A stretch of 64,000 nt of DNA, taken from the NCBI RefSeq assembly GCF_015207425.1, contig NZ_JADEWZ010000008.1:107077-171076 (forward strand), read 5' to 3'. The notes beneath the pieces were generated by a model. The model made no database searches. It had not been told where the DNA came from and saw nothing but the letters and a program-made list of their open reading frames with translations. Of the stretch, positions 8,851 to 19,197 are shown one piece after another (position 1 is the stretch's first letter; every line of letters begins with the position of its first letter). The DNA comes from Lusitaniella coriacea LEGE 07157 (lineage in GTDB: Bacteria; Cyanobacteriota; Cyanobacteriia; Cyanobacteriales; Spirulinaceae). Position numbers and translations under genes: made by a program.

Positions 8851-11800
8851 ATGTTTACCCACGTCAAGTCCACCATTCGACGCATTAATCCTGAAAATCA
8901 AAACGCGCGTTCCTTACTGAAGGTGGTCTATGTCGTGTTAGAGCCTCAGTATCAAAGTACTCTTTCTGCGGCAGCCCGATCCATCAACGCCAAAAACCCT
9001 CATCTTGTAGTGCAGATGAGCGGTTACTTAATTGAAGAGTTGCGCGATCCGGAAAACTACGAAAACTTCAAGCGAGATGTTGCCGAAGCGCAGATATTCA
9101 TTGCCTCGCTGATTTTTATTGAAGACTTAGCCGATAAAGTCGCAGAAGCGGTCAAACCCCACCGCGATCGCCTTGATGTCTCCATTGTCTTCCCCTCCCT
9201 CCCCAAAGTGATGCGCCTCAACAAAATGGGACGCTTTTCAATGGAGAACCTCGGACAAAGTAAGAGCGCGATCGCGCAATTCATGCGCAAACGCAAAGAA
9301 AAATCCGGGTCTTCCTTTGAAGACAGTATGCTCAAACTCCTGCGCACCCTCCCCAAAGTCCTCAAATATATGCCGATGGACAAAGCGCAGGACGCGCGCC
9401 ACTTCATGCTCAGTTTCCAATACTGGTTAGGGGGTTCTGCCGACAACCTCGAAAACTTCCTCCTCATGCTTGCAGACAAATACGTCTTCAAAGCAGAAGG
9501 TAAAAACCTAACCGAAACAGCCATCAACTATTCCGATCCCGTCGTTTACCCCGACATGGGCATTTGGCATCCCCTCGCCCCCAAAATGTTTGAAGATGTC
9601 AACGAATATTGGGATTGGTTCAACAACCGCGACGACATCTCCAATGACCTGCGCGATCCCCTCGTACCTTGCGTTGGCTTAGTCCTCCAACGTACCCACC
9701 TCGTCACTGGAGACGATGCCCACTACGTCGCAATGGTACAAGAACTCGAAGCAATGGGCGCAAGAGTCATCTCCGTCTTCTCCGGCGGACTCGACTTCTC
9801 CAAACCCGTAGACGAATACTTCTGGGATACCCGCGTCAAAGGCGTTCCCTCCACCCCCTACGTCGATGTCGCCGTATCCCTCACCGGATTCGCCCTCGTA
9901 GGCGGTCCCGCGCGCCAAGACCACCCCAAAGCCATCGACTCCCTGCAACGCCTCAACCGCCCCTACATGGTCGCCCTACCCCTCGTCTTCCAAACCACCG
10001 AAGAATGGGAGAAAAGCGATCTCGGACTGCACCCCATTCAAGTGGCACTGCAAATCGCCATTCCCGAACTCGACGGCGCAATCGAACCGATCATCCTCTC
10101 CGGACGAGATGGCACAACCGGGAGATCCATCGCCCTCCAAGACCGCATCGAAGCGATCGCGCAACGGGCAATGAAATGGGCAAACCTGCGCAAAAAACCC
10201 AAACTCGACAAAAAACTTGCCATCACCGTCTTCAGCTTCCCCCCCGACAAAGGCAACGTCGGAACCGCCGCCTATCTTGATGTCTTCGGGTCAATCTACG
10301 AAGTCATGAATGCCCTTAGAAATAATGGCTACGACATCCAAGACCTCCCCGACTCCCCCCAAGCCTTAATGGAAGCCGTCATCCACGACGCACAGGCACA
10401 ATACAAAAGTCCCGAACTGAACATCGCCCATCGGATGTCGGTGATGGAATACGAACGCCTCACCCCCTACTACGAACGCCTGAAGGAAAACTGGGGCGAT
10501 CCTCCGGGACATCTGAACACCGACGGTGAAAATCTGCTCGTTTACGGCAAACACTTCGGTAACCTCTTCATCGGCGTACAACCCACCTTCGGCTACGAAG
10601 GCGACCCCATGCGCCTCCTCTTCTCCCGTTCCGCTTCTCCACATCATGGCTTCGCGGCATACTACACCTACCTCAGCGAAGTTTGGCAAGCCGATGCAGT
10701 ACTGCACTTCGGAACCCACGGTTCCCTAGAATTCATGCCAGGGAAGCAAATGGGAATGAGCGGCGATTGCTATCCCGATAGTTTAATTGGAACAATCCCC
10801 AACCTCTACTACTACGCAGCAAATAATCCTTCCGAAGCCACCATTGCCAAGCGTCGCAGCTACGCCGAAACCATCTCCTACCTCACCCCCCCGGCAGAAA
10901 ATGCGGGACTCTACAAAGGACTTCAGGAACTTAGCGAACTCATTGGTTCCTACCAAACCCTCAAAGACACCGGACGCGGCGAACAAATTGTCCTGACCAT
11001 CATCGATAAAAGCATCATGCTGAACTTGGAGAAGGACATTCCCGAATTGCAGGGTGCAGAGGATCTCAAAACCCGCATTCAAAATCCCGAATTTGGGGAA
11101 GAACGGGATAACATCGTCGGGTCGGTGTATCGCAAACTCATGGAGATTGAATCGCGTCTCCTCCCCTGCGGACTCCACGTTGTTGGTAAGCCTCCCACCG
11201 CAGAAGAAGCTGTCGCAACCCTCGTTAACATTGGTAGCTTAGACCGCGAAGAAGAGGGAATGAAGAGTCTCCAACGGATCATCGCCGAAAGCATTGGACG
11301 GGATATGGAAGAGATTTATCGTAATAGCGATCGCGGTATCCTTGCAGATGTAGAATTGCTACAAAATATCACCCTCGCCACTCGTTCTGCTGTCGCGGCA
11401 TTAGTTAAAGAACAAACCGACGCAGAAGGTCGCATCTCTAAAGTGACCGGACTCAACTTCTTCAACATGAGGAAGAAAACCCCTTGGATTGAAGCCTTAG
11501 AGGACGCAGGCTACGAAAAAGTTAACGCCGAAGACATCAAACCCCTGTTTGAATACCTCGAATACTGCCTCGAACAAGTTTGCGCGGACAACGAACTCGG
11601 CGCGTTACTCAAAGCCTTAGAAGGCGAATACGTCCTCCCCGGTCCCGGCGGCGACCCCATTCGCAACCCCAACGTTCTTCCCACCGGGAAAAATATCCAC
11701 GCCTTAGATCCCCAATCCATCCCCACCCTCGCAGCCGTTAAATCCGCTAAAATTGTTGTCGATCGCCTTTTAGAACGGCAACGGATTGATAATGGCGGCA

Positions 11801-12873
11801 CTTATCCCGAAACTATCGCGTTGGTTCTTTGGGGAACCGACAACATCAAAACCTACGGCGAATCCCTCGCACAAGTCCTGTGGATGGTGGGTGCAAAACC
11901 CGTTCCCGATGCCTTGGGACGAGTGAATAAAGTCGAACTCATTCCCCTCGAAGAATTGGGTCGTCCTCGCGTGGATGTGGTCGTCAACTGTTCCGGCGTA
12001 TTCCGCGACCTATTTATCAACCAAATGAACCTCCTCGACCAAGCGGTGAAAATGGCAGCAGAAGCAGAGGAACCCTTGGAAATGAACTACGTGCGCAAAC
12101 ACGCCATGCAGCAAGCGGAGGACATGGGAATCAACCTGCGTCAAGCGGCAACTCGCGTCTTCTCCAACGCCTCCGGTTCCTACTCTTCCAACATCAACCT
12201 TGCGGTGGAAAATAGTACCTGGGAAGAAGAGTCTGAATTGCAGGAAATGTATCTCAAACGCAAATCCTTCGCTTTCAACTCCGACAATCCCGGCATTATG
12301 GATGACAAGCGGGAGGTTTTCGAGGCGGCACTGAAAACTGCCGATGCAACCTTCCAAAACCTCGACTCCTCGGAAATCAGTCTCACGGATGTTTCCCACT
12401 ACTTTGATTCTGACCCCACAAAGCTTGTCTCCAGTTTGCGCGAGGATGGCAAACAACCCACCGCCTACATTGCCGACACCACCACCGCTAACGCACAGGT
12501 TCGCACCCTTTCTGAAACCGTTCGTTTGGATGCGCGCACTAAAATGCTCAATCCCAAATGGTACGAAGGAATGCTGAGTCACGGCTACGAGGGGGTTCGC
12601 GAACTCTCCAAGCGCCTCGTGAATACGATGGGTTGGTCTGCGACTGCGGGTGCAGTGGATAATTGGGTGTACGAAGATGTGAATACCACGTTCGTGGAAG
12701 ACCCGGAAATGTGCCAGCGATTGATGAATTTGAACCCCAATTCTTTCCGCAAGATGGTTGGAACGCTGTTGGAGGTTAATGGTCGCGGGTATTGGGAAAC
12801 CAGCGAAACCAATTTAGACCGCCTGCGAGAGTTGTATCAGGAGGTTGAGGATCGTATTGAAGGGGTTGAATAA
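8851..12873 (+). CDS. chlH: magnesium chelatase subunit H
   Basis: ChlH is the large porphyrin-binding subunit of the ATP-dependent Mg chelatase (with ChlI and ChlD), which inserts magnesium into protoporphyrin IX at the first committed step to chlorophyll. The 1340-residue length is that of cyanobacterial ChlH. Visible family blocks include [15 protein letters not shown] at the start, [18 protein letters not shown] near 618-635, and [20 protein letters not shown]. The open frame is intact. Its first half strongly prefers C-ending codons, unlike its neighbours, which suits high expression. ChlI and ChlD genes are not in the window. A hairpin after the stop may be its terminator. Confidence 0.97.
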   Translation: MFTHVKSTIRRINPENQNARSLLKVVYVVLEPQYQSTLSAAARSINAKNPHLVVQMSGYLIEELRDPENYENFKRDVAEAQIFIASLIFIEDLADKVAEAVKPHRDRLDVSIVFPSLPKVMRLNKMGRFSMENLGQSKSAIAQFMRKRKEKSGSSFEDSMLKLLRTLPKVLKYMPMDKAQDARHFMLSFQYWLGGSADNLENFLLMLADKYVFKAEGKNLTETAINYSDPVVYPDMGIWHPLAPKMFEDVNEYWDWFNNRDDISNDLRDPLVPCVGLVLQRTHLVTGDDAHYVAMVQELEAMGARVISVFSGGLDFSKPVDEYFWDTRVKGVPSTPYVDVAVSLTGFALVGGPARQDHPKAIDSLQRLNRPYMVALPLVFQTTEEWEKSDLGLHPIQVALQIAIPELDGAIEPIILSGRDGTTGRSIALQDRIEAIAQRAMKWANLRKKPKLDKKLAITVFSFPPDKGNVGTAAYLDVFGSIYEVMNALRNNGYDIQDLPDSPQALMEAVIHDAQAQYKSPELNIAHRMSVMEYERLTPYYERLKENWGDPPGHLNTDGENLLVYGKHFGNLFIGVQPTFGYEGDPMRLLFSRSASPHHGFAAYYTYLSEVWQADAVLHFGTHGSLEFMPGKQMGMSGDCYPDSLIGTIPNLYYYAANNPSEATIAKRRSYAETISYLTPPAENAGLYKGLQELSELIGSYQTLKDTGRGEQIVLTIIDKSIMLNLEKDIPELQGAEDLKTRIQNPEFGEERDNIVGSVYRKLMEIESRLLPCGLHVVGKPPTAEEAVATLVNIGSLDREEEGMKSLQRIIAESIGRDMEEIYRNSDRGILADVELLQNITLATRSAVAALVKEQTDAEGRISKVTGLNFFNMRKKTPWIEALEDAGYEKVNAEDIKPLFEYLEYCLEQVCADNELGALLKALEGEYVLPGPGGDPIRNPNVLPTGKNIHALDPQSIPTLAAVKSAKIVVDRLLERQRIDNGGTYPETIALVLWGTDNIKTYGESLAQVLWMVGAKPVPDALGRVNKVELIPLEELGRPRVDVVVNCSGVFRDLFINQMNLLDQAVKMAAEAEEPLEMNYVRKHAMQQAEDMGINLRQAATRVFSNASGSYSSNINLAVENSTWEEESELQEMYLKRKSFAFNSDNPGIMDDKREVFEAALKTADATFQNLDSSEISLTDVSHYFDSDPTKLVSSLREDGKQPTAYIADTTTANAQVRTLSETVRLDARTKMLNPKWYEGMLSHGYEGVRELSKRLVNTMGWSATAGAVDNWVYEDVNTTFVEDPEMCQRLMNLNPNSFRKMVGTLLEVNGRGYWETSETNLDRLRELYQEVEDRIEGVE

Positions 12874-12898
12874 ACCGACAAATTAAATGGGTTTCTTG

Positions 12899-12924
12899 TA
12901 GGGACGTTTCATGAAGCGTCCCTA
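12899..12924 (+). terminator. palindromic hairpin after chlH
   Basis: TAGGGACG and CGTCCCTA, extended inward by TTTC/GAAG, form an 11-12 bp stem only 25 bases after the chlH stop. TGTTATTTT follows, so it may terminate chlH. The TAGGGACGTTTC palindrome type is also a common dispersed cyanobacterial repeat. Confidence 0.6.
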
Positions 12925-12990
12925 TGTTATTTTGGGATTTAGCTTTTGGCTCTCTAATACGAAATCGCGAAAACAGCGCTACAAATCTTT

Positions 12991-13055
12991 CACCCCGTCC
13001 CTCGTCTCTCTGTCTCCCCGTCAGCCTTGTGTAGCAAATTTAAAACCATTTCATA
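12991..13055 (-). repeat. dispersed intergenic repeat, copy 1
   Basis: On the minus strand this reads TGAAATGGTTTTAAATTTGC, CTACACA and then a run of GACGGGGAGA-type bases. A diverged copy lies at 32871-32935. Both copies lie just downstream of minus-strand genes (the DUF4112 gene here, fmt there) in the same orientation. Confidence 0.6.
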
Positions 13056-13069
13056 TAACGTGCCAACTG

Positions 13070-13546
13070 CTAGTTAAAAGAGTGGAAAAAGGCTCGCAAA
13101 ATCCAAAACCCAATTGCTGAAATAATAAAAATAACTAGCGCCAATCCCCCTAACAAAAATCCAAGAAACCACCAGTCTGTTTTCTGCACGCGGTGCGGTT
13201 CGCTCAAATGCTTCTCCAATAACTTTATATTTTTAGTGTTCGCTTTCCAAGCCACATCCACCACATCGCCAAAGAGAGGAACCGTTCCCACAAACGCATC
13301 CCAAATGATGTTTCCCACCATGCGCGAGAGAGTCTGTTTCGATGCTCCCATCCGCGCCGCTTGCACGACGATATACCCCGATACAATCGCGCCGAGATAA
13401 TCTCCAACGGCGGGTAGGAGTCCGAGAAGGGGATCGATTCCAATGCGATAGGGCGTTCCTGGAATGGGAAGTGCTTCGTCAAACAAATGGCTGATTGAGC
13501 GCAATTCCGCCATTATTTTTTCTCGTTGTTTTGAGGGTTGATTCAT
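13070..13546 (-). CDS. DUF4112 domain protein
   Basis: From the Met at 13546 (MNQPSKQREK) the protein has 158 residues. The reading frame stays open 25 codons upstream but without family sequence. The DUF4112 signature is clear: LPIPGTPYRIGIDPLLGLLP, AVGDYLGAIVSGYIV, then GTVPLFGDVVDVAWKANTKN and LLEKHL. The two Gly-Asp (GD) repeats lie in short hydrophobic helices, and a final transmembrane helix covers the last 30 residues. This suggests a small integral membrane protein. The function is unknown. Confidence 0.85.
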   Translation of the reverse strand: MNQPSKQREKIMAELRSISHLFDEALPIPGTPYRIGIDPLLGLLPAVGDYLGAIVSGYIVVQAARMGASKQTLSRMVGNIIWDAFVGTVPLFGDVVDVAWKANTKNIKLLEKHLSEPHRVQKTDWWFLGFLLGGLALVIFIISAIGFWILRAFFHSFN

Positions 13547-13749
13547 ACAGTTCGGGTTACCCTGCAATACAGGACAAAAGTTGTAATGAGTCGAGCGCGA
13601 TCGCGTAACACCCAACCCCATAACAACAGCTTAAATTAGGATGGGACAGAGTTGAATCTTATATTGCGACTTGCTCTGGCTCCCTTGCTCTCAGGATTGG
13701 GACTCAATGCAGAAAGAGGATTTTCCTGGGGTTTCGCCTTCTCTCTAAA

Positions 13750-13775
13750 TCTCTCTCCCAACTTTGGGAGAGAGA
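13750..13775. terminator. hairpin downstream of the DUF3593 gene
   Basis: TCTCTCTCCC and GGGAGAGAGA form a perfect 10-bp stem with a 6-base loop, 24 bases beyond the DUF3593 stop. No T-run follows on either strand. It may be a terminator or a dispersed palindrome. Confidence 0.4.
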
Positions 13776-13799
13776 CTTTGAACGGTTATTTTGAGTAAA

Positions 13800-14090
13800 C
13801 TACTTTTCCTGTTGGCGTTCGAGAGTTGCTTGTCGAAATCCTAAAACGACCAAAATATTGGAGAGGGTTAGGAAAAATTCTGCACTTCCGTGCAACCAAT
13901 CCACATTGGCTAAGGCTTTGCCGTAGGTGACTTTGGCATAAATTCCGGCAGGAATCGTGATGGCAACGAAGAGGAGCAAAACGTAAAAACCAATTAATGC
14001 CAAGCGGGGCGCTTTTCCGGAACGGGTGAGAAACCACAAAAAGCCGAGGTAGGGAAAGAGGGAGAGGGCGAATAGAGTATCTTTATTCAT
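13800..14090 (-). CDS. DUF3593 membrane protein
   Basis: The 96-residue protein has three likely transmembrane segments (about 5-22, 30-50 and 67-84) and reads as DUF3593: LFALSLFPYLGFLWFLTRSG, then YGKALANVDWLHGSAEFFLT. The family is found in cyanobacteria and in plastids of plants, together with DUF2499. Its ATG overlaps the stop of the DUF2499 gene by 4 bases, which indicates translational coupling and probably a shared complex. No biochemical role is known. Confidence 0.85.
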   Translation of the reverse strand: MNKDTLFALSLFPYLGFLWFLTRSGKAPRLALIGFYVLLLFVAITIPAGIYAKVTYGKALANVDWLHGSAEFFLTLSNILVVLGFRQATLERQQEK

Positions 14091-14401
14091 TGGTCATCGA
14101 TCGCGGTTTGCTGAGAAGAACGCCAAATCCACCAAGCTGCAAGGCAAAGGGTACAATTGCCAAGAACGGTCATTGCCGCTTGCAGGGTAACGAGCCATTC
14201 TAGGGATTCTGCATTATCAAAAAAGTGCCAGGTACAGGCACACATAGCGCTGACGAGAGCGGGTAACATGGCGAAGGAGAGTCCCCACCAAGCGCGATCG
14301 CGCGTCACCTCACCATACCGCCCAATAAACCAGATGGCGGCAATCCATTCAATGACGCTAGAAACATGAATTATCCAGGTTGGGATGGAAAGAGCGTGCA
14401 T
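14087..14401 (-). CDS. DUF2499 membrane protein
   Basis: The 104-residue protein matches DUF2499: MHALSIPTWIIHVSSVIEWI, then ALVSAMCACTWHFFDN and LEWLVTLQAAMTVLGN. Three hydrophobic segments are visible (about 8-25, 41-58 and 69-92), with conserved His, Trp and Cys residues inside the membrane part. It is the first gene of a two-gene unit with DUF3593. Co-occurrence of the two families in oxygenic phototrophs suggests a thylakoid role, but that is inference. Confidence 0.85.
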   Translation of the reverse strand: MHALSIPTWIIHVSSVIEWIAAIWFIGRYGEVTRDRAWWGLSFAMLPALVSAMCACTWHFFDNAESLEWLVTLQAAMTVLGNCTLCLAAWWIWRSSQQTAIDDQ

Positions 14402-14490
14402 AATTCAGTTATCACCTCAACAGTAATCAGCGACCGACGAGCGAGATTTGCCCGAAAAAGAAAAGAAGAAACCCCATGAGGTCGCAGTAG

Positions 14491-14548
14491 GGGCGGGTTT
14501 TGCAAATCTTTTATGAATCATAGCAATAACTGTTGCTCAAACCCGCCC
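14491..14548. repeat. large intergenic hairpin repeat
   Basis: GGGCGGGTTT (14491-14500) and AAACCCGCCC (14539-14548) are a perfect 10-bp inverted repeat, with GCAA/TTGC pairing possible further inside. It lies between divergent genes (DUF2499 and rsmB). It looks like a dispersed cyanobacterial palindrome rather than a terminator. Confidence 0.5.
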
Positions 14549-14667
14549 AGCCTCAGCGAAAAATTGTGTTTTAGAAAAGTTATCAGGGTCTAACACAGAG
14601 AACGGTTGGATCGATTAGCAATTGCCAGGGCGTGTTAATCTTATCAGACTCAATGCCAAATTCCTGA

Positions 14668-16017
14668 ATGTCCGATTCTCGCCAGCTTGCTTTTGTTGCG
14701 CTACGTCAAATCTACCAGCGTGGTGCTTATACAGATGTTGCCCTCGATCGCGTTTTGCACGATGGGGATCTCGATCTTGCCGATCGCGGGTTACTCTCAG
14801 AATTAGTGTATGGGGTGGTGCGCAGGGCGCGATCGCTCGATGCCCTCATCGACCAATTGGGAAAGAAAAAGGCACGCCAGCAACCCCCAGATTTACGTGC
14901 GATCCTGCACTTGGGATTGTATCAATTACGCTACCTCGATCGCGTTCCCGATTCTGCTGCGGTCAATACCAGCGTGGAACTCGCAAAAAACAATGAATTG
15001 AAGCGCCTTGCAGGGGTGGTGAATGGCATACTGCGACAATACAGCCGTTTGGCAGAAGAAGGCGATCCTTTAGTGCTTCCCGAAAACGCGATCGCGCGCC
15101 TCAGCATTTTACACAGTTACCCAGATTGGATCGTTCAATTATGGGTCGAACAGTTTGGCACTGAAGAAGCCGAACGCCTTTGTGAGTGGTTCAATCGTTC
15201 CCCTTCCCTAGACCTGCGCGTTAATCCCCTGAATGCCACTCTAGAGGACGTAGAAAGAGCGTTGAACGAAGAGAATAACTCCCGCTTCGATCTGACCTGC
15301 GTTCTCCCCTTACCCCAAGCGCTGCGCCTGAGAGGGAAAACCGGAGCAATTGCCCAATTACCGGGATTTAAACAGGGTTGGTGGACAGTGCAAGATAGCA
15401 GCGCGCAGTTAGTCGTGCATCTCCTCGATCCTCAACCGGGAGAGGTGATTATTGATGCCTGTGCCGCACCAGGAGGGAAAACCACGCATATTGCAGAATT
15501 GATGCGCGATCGCGGAACGATTTGGGCGCGCGATCGCGCCGAAAAACGACTTCGCAAAGTTCGAGCCAACGCTCAACGCCTGCAACTCCAATCCATTCAA
15601 CTCTCCCCAGGAGATAGTTGCGACTGTCCCCCCTTTCACCAAACCGCAGATCGCGTCCTCGTCGATGCTCCCTGTTCGGGATTGGGGACGCTACACCGCC
15701 ACCCAGACATTCGTTGGCGACAAACCCCAGAAAAACTAGACGAACTCACCACCCTACAAAACCAACTCTTATCGCAAACTGCCCTCTGGGTCAAACCCGG
15801 AGGCATTCTTGTCTACGCCACCTGCACCCTCAATCCCGCCGAAAATGAAACCCTCATCCAATCCTTCCTCGATACCCACGCCGATTGGACAATTGAATTC
15901 CCCTCAGCCAACTCAATTGCAACCCCTTTCGCCTCCCCCGACGGTTGGATTAAAGTTTTACCAACACAGCACCACATGGACGGGTTCTTCATGGTGAAAT
16001 TAAAGAAGAGCCTTTAA
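14668..16017 (+). CDS. rsmB: 16S rRNA m5C967 methyltransferase RsmB
   Basis: The 449-residue protein is a full-length RsmB (Sun/Fmu). The N-terminal NusB-like domain (about 1-135, SDSRQLAFVALRQIYQRGAY) precedes a SAM-dependent methyltransferase domain. The SAM loop DACAAPGGKTTHIAEL lies near 267-282, the motif LVDAPCSGLGTLHRHPDIRW near 330-349, and the catalytic TC site ATCTLNPAENE near 391-401. It methylates C967 of 16S rRNA before subunit assembly. The start is an ATG followed by SDSRQ. It stands alone. Confidence 0.95.
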   Translation: MSDSRQLAFVALRQIYQRGAYTDVALDRVLHDGDLDLADRGLLSELVYGVVRRARSLDALIDQLGKKKARQQPPDLRAILHLGLYQLRYLDRVPDSAAVNTSVELAKNNELKRLAGVVNGILRQYSRLAEEGDPLVLPENAIARLSILHSYPDWIVQLWVEQFGTEEAERLCEWFNRSPSLDLRVNPLNATLEDVERALNEENNSRFDLTCVLPLPQALRLRGKTGAIAQLPGFKQGWWTVQDSSAQLVVHLLDPQPGEVIIDACAAPGGKTTHIAELMRDRGTIWARDRAEKRLRKVRANAQRLQLQSIQLSPGDSCDCPPFHQTADRVLVDAPCSGLGTLHRHPDIRWRQTPEKLDELTTLQNQLLSQTALWVKPGGILVYATCTLNPAENETLIQSFLDTHADWTIEFPSANSIATPFASPDGWIKVLPTQHHMDGFFMVKLKKSL

Positions 16018-16157
16018 AACTAAATCACGCTTAATGCGAATTAGGAGCTTCAAACCCACATTCTACTGTATCTGTTCTCCCCTAGAGGAGTTAGGGGTGA
16101 GGGCTTTCAAGGCTTCTGAGTAATATACATCAGACGTAAATCTGGAAAATACAACCA

Positions 16158-16580
16158 ATGGACAGTAAAACCAAAACAAAAAAAATATTCAGAATTCTCA
16201 TGGGTGCAGCGTGGATTGACGGCATTATTCAAGTTGAAGAACGGGAATATTTGCGTCGAATGGCAACCGAACAAGGGATTGCTGACGATCCCGAAATACA
16301 ATCTCTTCTCTCAGAAATCAAACAAGTGAGCGCAGAAGAATGTTATCGCTGGTTGGAAGAATACCTTGGCAACGATCGCACTGAAGCCGATTATCAAGAA
16401 TTGCTCGAGTCCCTCAGCGCCTTAATTTATAGCGATGGGGAAGTGGATACTCAAGAAGCGAAATTATTGGCAAAGGTGCAACTCCTTGATCCCACTCAGG
16501 ATACGCCCACATCTGCTTTTGATAAGATGCTCAGAACGATCCAAAAGCTATATCGCAAGGGTCTAGAAAATGTGAAATGA
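16158..16580 (+). CDS. TerB-like domain protein
   Basis: The 140-residue, all-helical acidic protein fits the TerB (tellurite resistance B) fold. Two similar metal-site-like segments are visible: AAWIDGIIQVEEREYLRRMA (about 17-36) and ALIYSDGEVDTQEAKLLAK (about 92-110). Each carries the DG-x-x-x-x-E pattern typical of the family. The name comes from tellurite operons, but most TerB proteins in cyanobacteria have no link to tellurite. No other Ter genes are nearby. Confidence 0.75.
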   Translation: MDSKTKTKKIFRILMGAAWIDGIIQVEEREYLRRMATEQGIADDPEIQSLLSEIKQVSAEECYRWLEEYLGNDRTEADYQELLESLSALIYSDGEVDTQEAKLLAKVQLLDPTQDTPTSAFDKMLRTIQKLYRKGLENVK

Positions 16581-16703
16581 TCGACAACTGGTAACAAATC
16601 GAAAGGAACTCAGAATCCGTTGTAACGCACTCTCTTTGTGGCACAAGTCGCTCTCAAACCAGAAAATATTAACAACAATACGATCGCGAATTGAATTTCT
16701 CAA

Positions 16704-16737
16704 GAGTAGGGTTCAGCACAAAGCATCCCCCCTACTC
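16704..16737. terminator. hairpin between convergent genes
   Basis: GAGTAGGG and CCCTACTC form an 8-bp stem between the ends of the TerB-like gene and sat. It could serve transcripts from either side. No strong T-run is present. Confidence 0.4.
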
Positions 16738-16752
16738 AGCCTTACTCAAAAC

Positions 16753-17919
16753 TTAACCCTGCATTGCTTTCGCTAATTCTGCTGCAACCTCCGGTCGAGA
16801 AAACTGCGGCGGCGGCAACTCCCCGCGTCGTAACATCTCTCGCACCTTCGTCCCCGAAAGATGAACTCGTTCCTCCGGCTTGCTGGGACTGGTTTTTGTC
16901 GTTGCCATTTGTTCTGTGCGCGTGCAATAGAAAGCGTGTTCAAACTTCATCGGCAAGATCCCCAACTCTCCCGGTTCAAACTCATCAAAGATATGTTGGG
17001 CATCGTAGGTTCCATAATAGTCCCCAACACCAGCGTGATCGCGCCCCACAATAAAATGAGTACACCCATAATTCTTACGCACGATCGCGTGGAAAATTGC
17101 TTCCCTCGGTCCCGCATAGCGCATCGCCGATGGATTAATCGCCAAAATTACCCGATCTTGCGGGAAATAATGTTCCATCATAATCTCGTAACAGCGCATC
17201 CGCACGTCAGCCGGAATATCATCGCTTTTGGTTGCTCCCACCAAAGGATGTAAAAATAAACCATCCACCGTTTCCAAGGCACATTTTTGAATATACTCGT
17301 GAGCGCGGTGAATCGGGTTGCGCGTTTGGAACCCAACAACGGTTTTCCATCCCTTCTCCTGAAACATTCGCCGCGACTCAACAGGATCGATTTGATATTT
17401 AGGAAACAACGGATGTCCGTCCCGTTCTAACAACCAAACCGGCCCCGCCAAATTAATCGGACCCTGGTCGTAGACAACCTTAACGCCGGGATGTTTGGTT
17501 TCATTCGTCCGATAGACGTGGGTTGCCTCGTGAGCCTTGTTGTAGCGATACTTCTGCGTTAACTCCAGTACCCCCACAAATCGCCCTGTCGGGTCGTCTA
17601 GACGCACCCAGCTCCCTTCCTTGAGGGGGTCTGCAATCTCTTCGCTGACCGAAAGCGTAACCGGAATCGACCAAGGAAGACCGTTGACCAAACGCATATC
17701 TGTCACTACGTTTTCGTAGTCTGCTTGTTCCATAAAGCCATTCAAGGGACTAAATCCCCCAATAGCAATCATTACCAAGTCAGATGTAGCTCGTTCGTCG
17801 AGTTGAACGCGAGGCAAACGCTCTGCTTGTGCCAAAAATTCTTGTCGTTCGTCCTCGCTGGCAATCCGATTGATTAAGTGACCGCCGTGTGCCGCATTTA
17901 CATCTAATTTTGCACTCAT
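16753..17919 (-). CDS. sat: sulfate adenylyltransferase (ATP sulfurylase)
   Basis: Sat activates sulfate with ATP to adenosine phosphosulfate, the entry step of sulfur assimilation. The 388-residue protein is the single-domain form, without an APS-kinase fusion. The active-site blocks are visible: [17 protein letters not shown] (near 196-212, with the two-His nucleotidyl-transferase motif) and [14 protein letters not shown] (near 290-303). The end ([20 protein letters not shown]) is the usual family C-terminus. It is transcribed alone and converges on the TerB-like gene. Confidence 0.96.
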   Translation of the reverse strand: MSAKLDVNAAHGGHLINRIASEDERQEFLAQAERLPRVQLDERATSDLVMIAIGGFSPLNGFMEQADYENVVTDMRLVNGLPWSIPVTLSVSEEIADPLKEGSWVRLDDPTGRFVGVLELTQKYRYNKAHEATHVYRTNETKHPGVKVVYDQGPINLAGPVWLLERDGHPLFPKYQIDPVESRRMFQEKGWKTVVGFQTRNPIHRAHEYIQKCALETVDGLFLHPLVGATKSDDIPADVRMRCYEIMMEHYFPQDRVILAINPSAMRYAGPREAIFHAIVRKNYGCTHFIVGRDHAGVGDYYGTYDAQHIFDEFEPGELGILPMKFEHAFYCTRTEQMATTKTSPSKPEERVHLSGTKVREMLRRGELPPPQFSRPEVAAELAKAMQG

Positions 17920-18068
17920 ATTTATTTTGGAGCTGAGATTTTGATTGCTTCAAGTCTCGATCCTACCAAGCCCTGAAGCATTTGTCCGAAGTCTAGAGCA
18001 AGGAAGGGATCGATCTCTTTTTGTTTTCCGGTACAAATAATTCTATCCGGATACTTTTGTTTTGAATT

Positions 18069-18860
18069 TTAAATAAAAGTTCGTTCTTGTTCCGCTTGAA
18101 AAATATAATCGTAGTCGAAAGGAATATGTTGAATATTACGCACAATTGAAAATCCCAAATGACTGATTGTTTCAGTGGTAAAGGTCAACATTGCCAATTC
18201 ATTCAATCGCTTTTCACCAATCTGCGGCTTTTGTACGAAATAGCTTCGTTTGGCAAAAAACAAATCTCTATCTTTGGGATTGATGATGCCATTGATTTTA
18301 TGGGCGTGCTGAATTGGCTTAATATAAGTATTATAAAAATCTTCTTGATTGCTCTGGAGAGAATAAAGACGTTCGTGTTGCAGCCAACTCATCTTGAACA
18401 TCATTTTGATAAATTCAAAACCTAAAATGTAATTCAGAATATAATTTTTCTTCTCTGGGCTAATCACCAATCGCAATGCAGATTCGAGATACTTTTCTGG
18501 CTGTCTTCTCACATCTTGAGCGGAGTGAATATAAAATTGTTTAATGTAGCTTCTTAAGAGATCTGGAGAGAGTTCGGCTTTAATGTGAAAACTGTTTAGG
18601 AAATACTTGACCTTGGCTTGAGTATCATAGTCTTGAACGATTTTTGCCAGCAATCCATCTGCCGTGTACTCATCTAGGAATTGCCCCTGAACGTCCGGAG
18701 AGGATGCACACAGAAGGTAGCACAAGGACAGGAGATAGCGACGTTGTTTCCAATGTAAACTCTCTGCCCATTGTCTAGCCTCTGGTGGTAATTTATCTAG
18801 CATCTTCTCGACTTGACTTTCCTCTAGATTCCAAGGCATTAAATCGAGCTGTATAGCCAT
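18069..18860 (-). CDS. conserved cyanobacterial protein of unknown function
   Basis: From the ATG at 18860, which has GAGGA six bases upstream, the protein is about 263 residues: MAIQLDLMPWNLEESQVEKM. The open frame extends 23 codons further but without a ribosome site. It is mostly helical and soluble, with ARQWAESLHWKQRRYLLSLC near the start and YFVQKPQIGEKRLNEL near the end. I recall similar cyanobacterial proteins carrying an unsupported cobyrinic-acid-synthase name. No ATP-binding or amidotransferase motif is present here, so I do not use it. The function is unknown. Confidence 0.65.
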   Translation of the reverse strand: MAIQLDLMPWNLEESQVEKMLDKLPPEARQWAESLHWKQRRYLLSLCYLLCASSPDVQGQFLDEYTADGLLAKIVQDYDTQAKVKYFLNSFHIKAELSPDLLRSYIKQFYIHSAQDVRRQPEKYLESALRLVISPEKKNYILNYILGFEFIKMMFKMSWLQHERLYSLQSNQEDFYNTYIKPIQHAHKINGIINPKDRDLFFAKRSYFVQKPQIGEKRLNELAMLTFTTETISHLGFSIVRNIQHIPFDYDYIFQAEQERTFI

Positions 18861-19197
18861 GTATTCCTCAGTCTGTTGGTTACTACGATGGATTGGGTAG
18901 GTTGACCGACTGATATTAGCGAACGGCACCCTTATTCTTTAGTTAGAGTTCCCCAAGATTCTTCTGAAGTAACAGCTTAGATGCAACAATGAAACTTAAA
19001 TGTTTCTGGAATGGCATGGGAGAAGCACTTTCTCGAGAAGGTGGGTCGTTGCAGATAGATGAGAGGTACAGCTTGTATATTGTTAACAGTAATTGATCTT
19101 TAGATTGCTACATTTGAATATTCCCCGAACTTTGAAAAAGGGGGGAAAGTTGCACATTTATGACAGAAACCTAGCAAAAGCGTATTAATTTAGAGAT
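18861..19197. other. gap without a gene
   Basis: This 337-base AT-rich stretch lies upstream of the conserved unknown gene and downstream of the glycosylase gene. It should hold the promoter of the former. I see no hairpin with a T-run, no repeat and no small ORF with a good ribosome site. Confidence 0.5.

Noticed and set aside
9669..10280. A 203-residue, Arg/Pro-rich open frame inside chlH
   Set aside because: It is a shadow of the C-rich codon use of chlH in another frame, has low-complexity Arg-Pro composition and no ribosome site.
18069..18860. Cobyrinic acid a,c-diamide synthase name
   Set aside because: No nucleotide-binding or glutamine amidotransferase motif is present, so the name would mislead.
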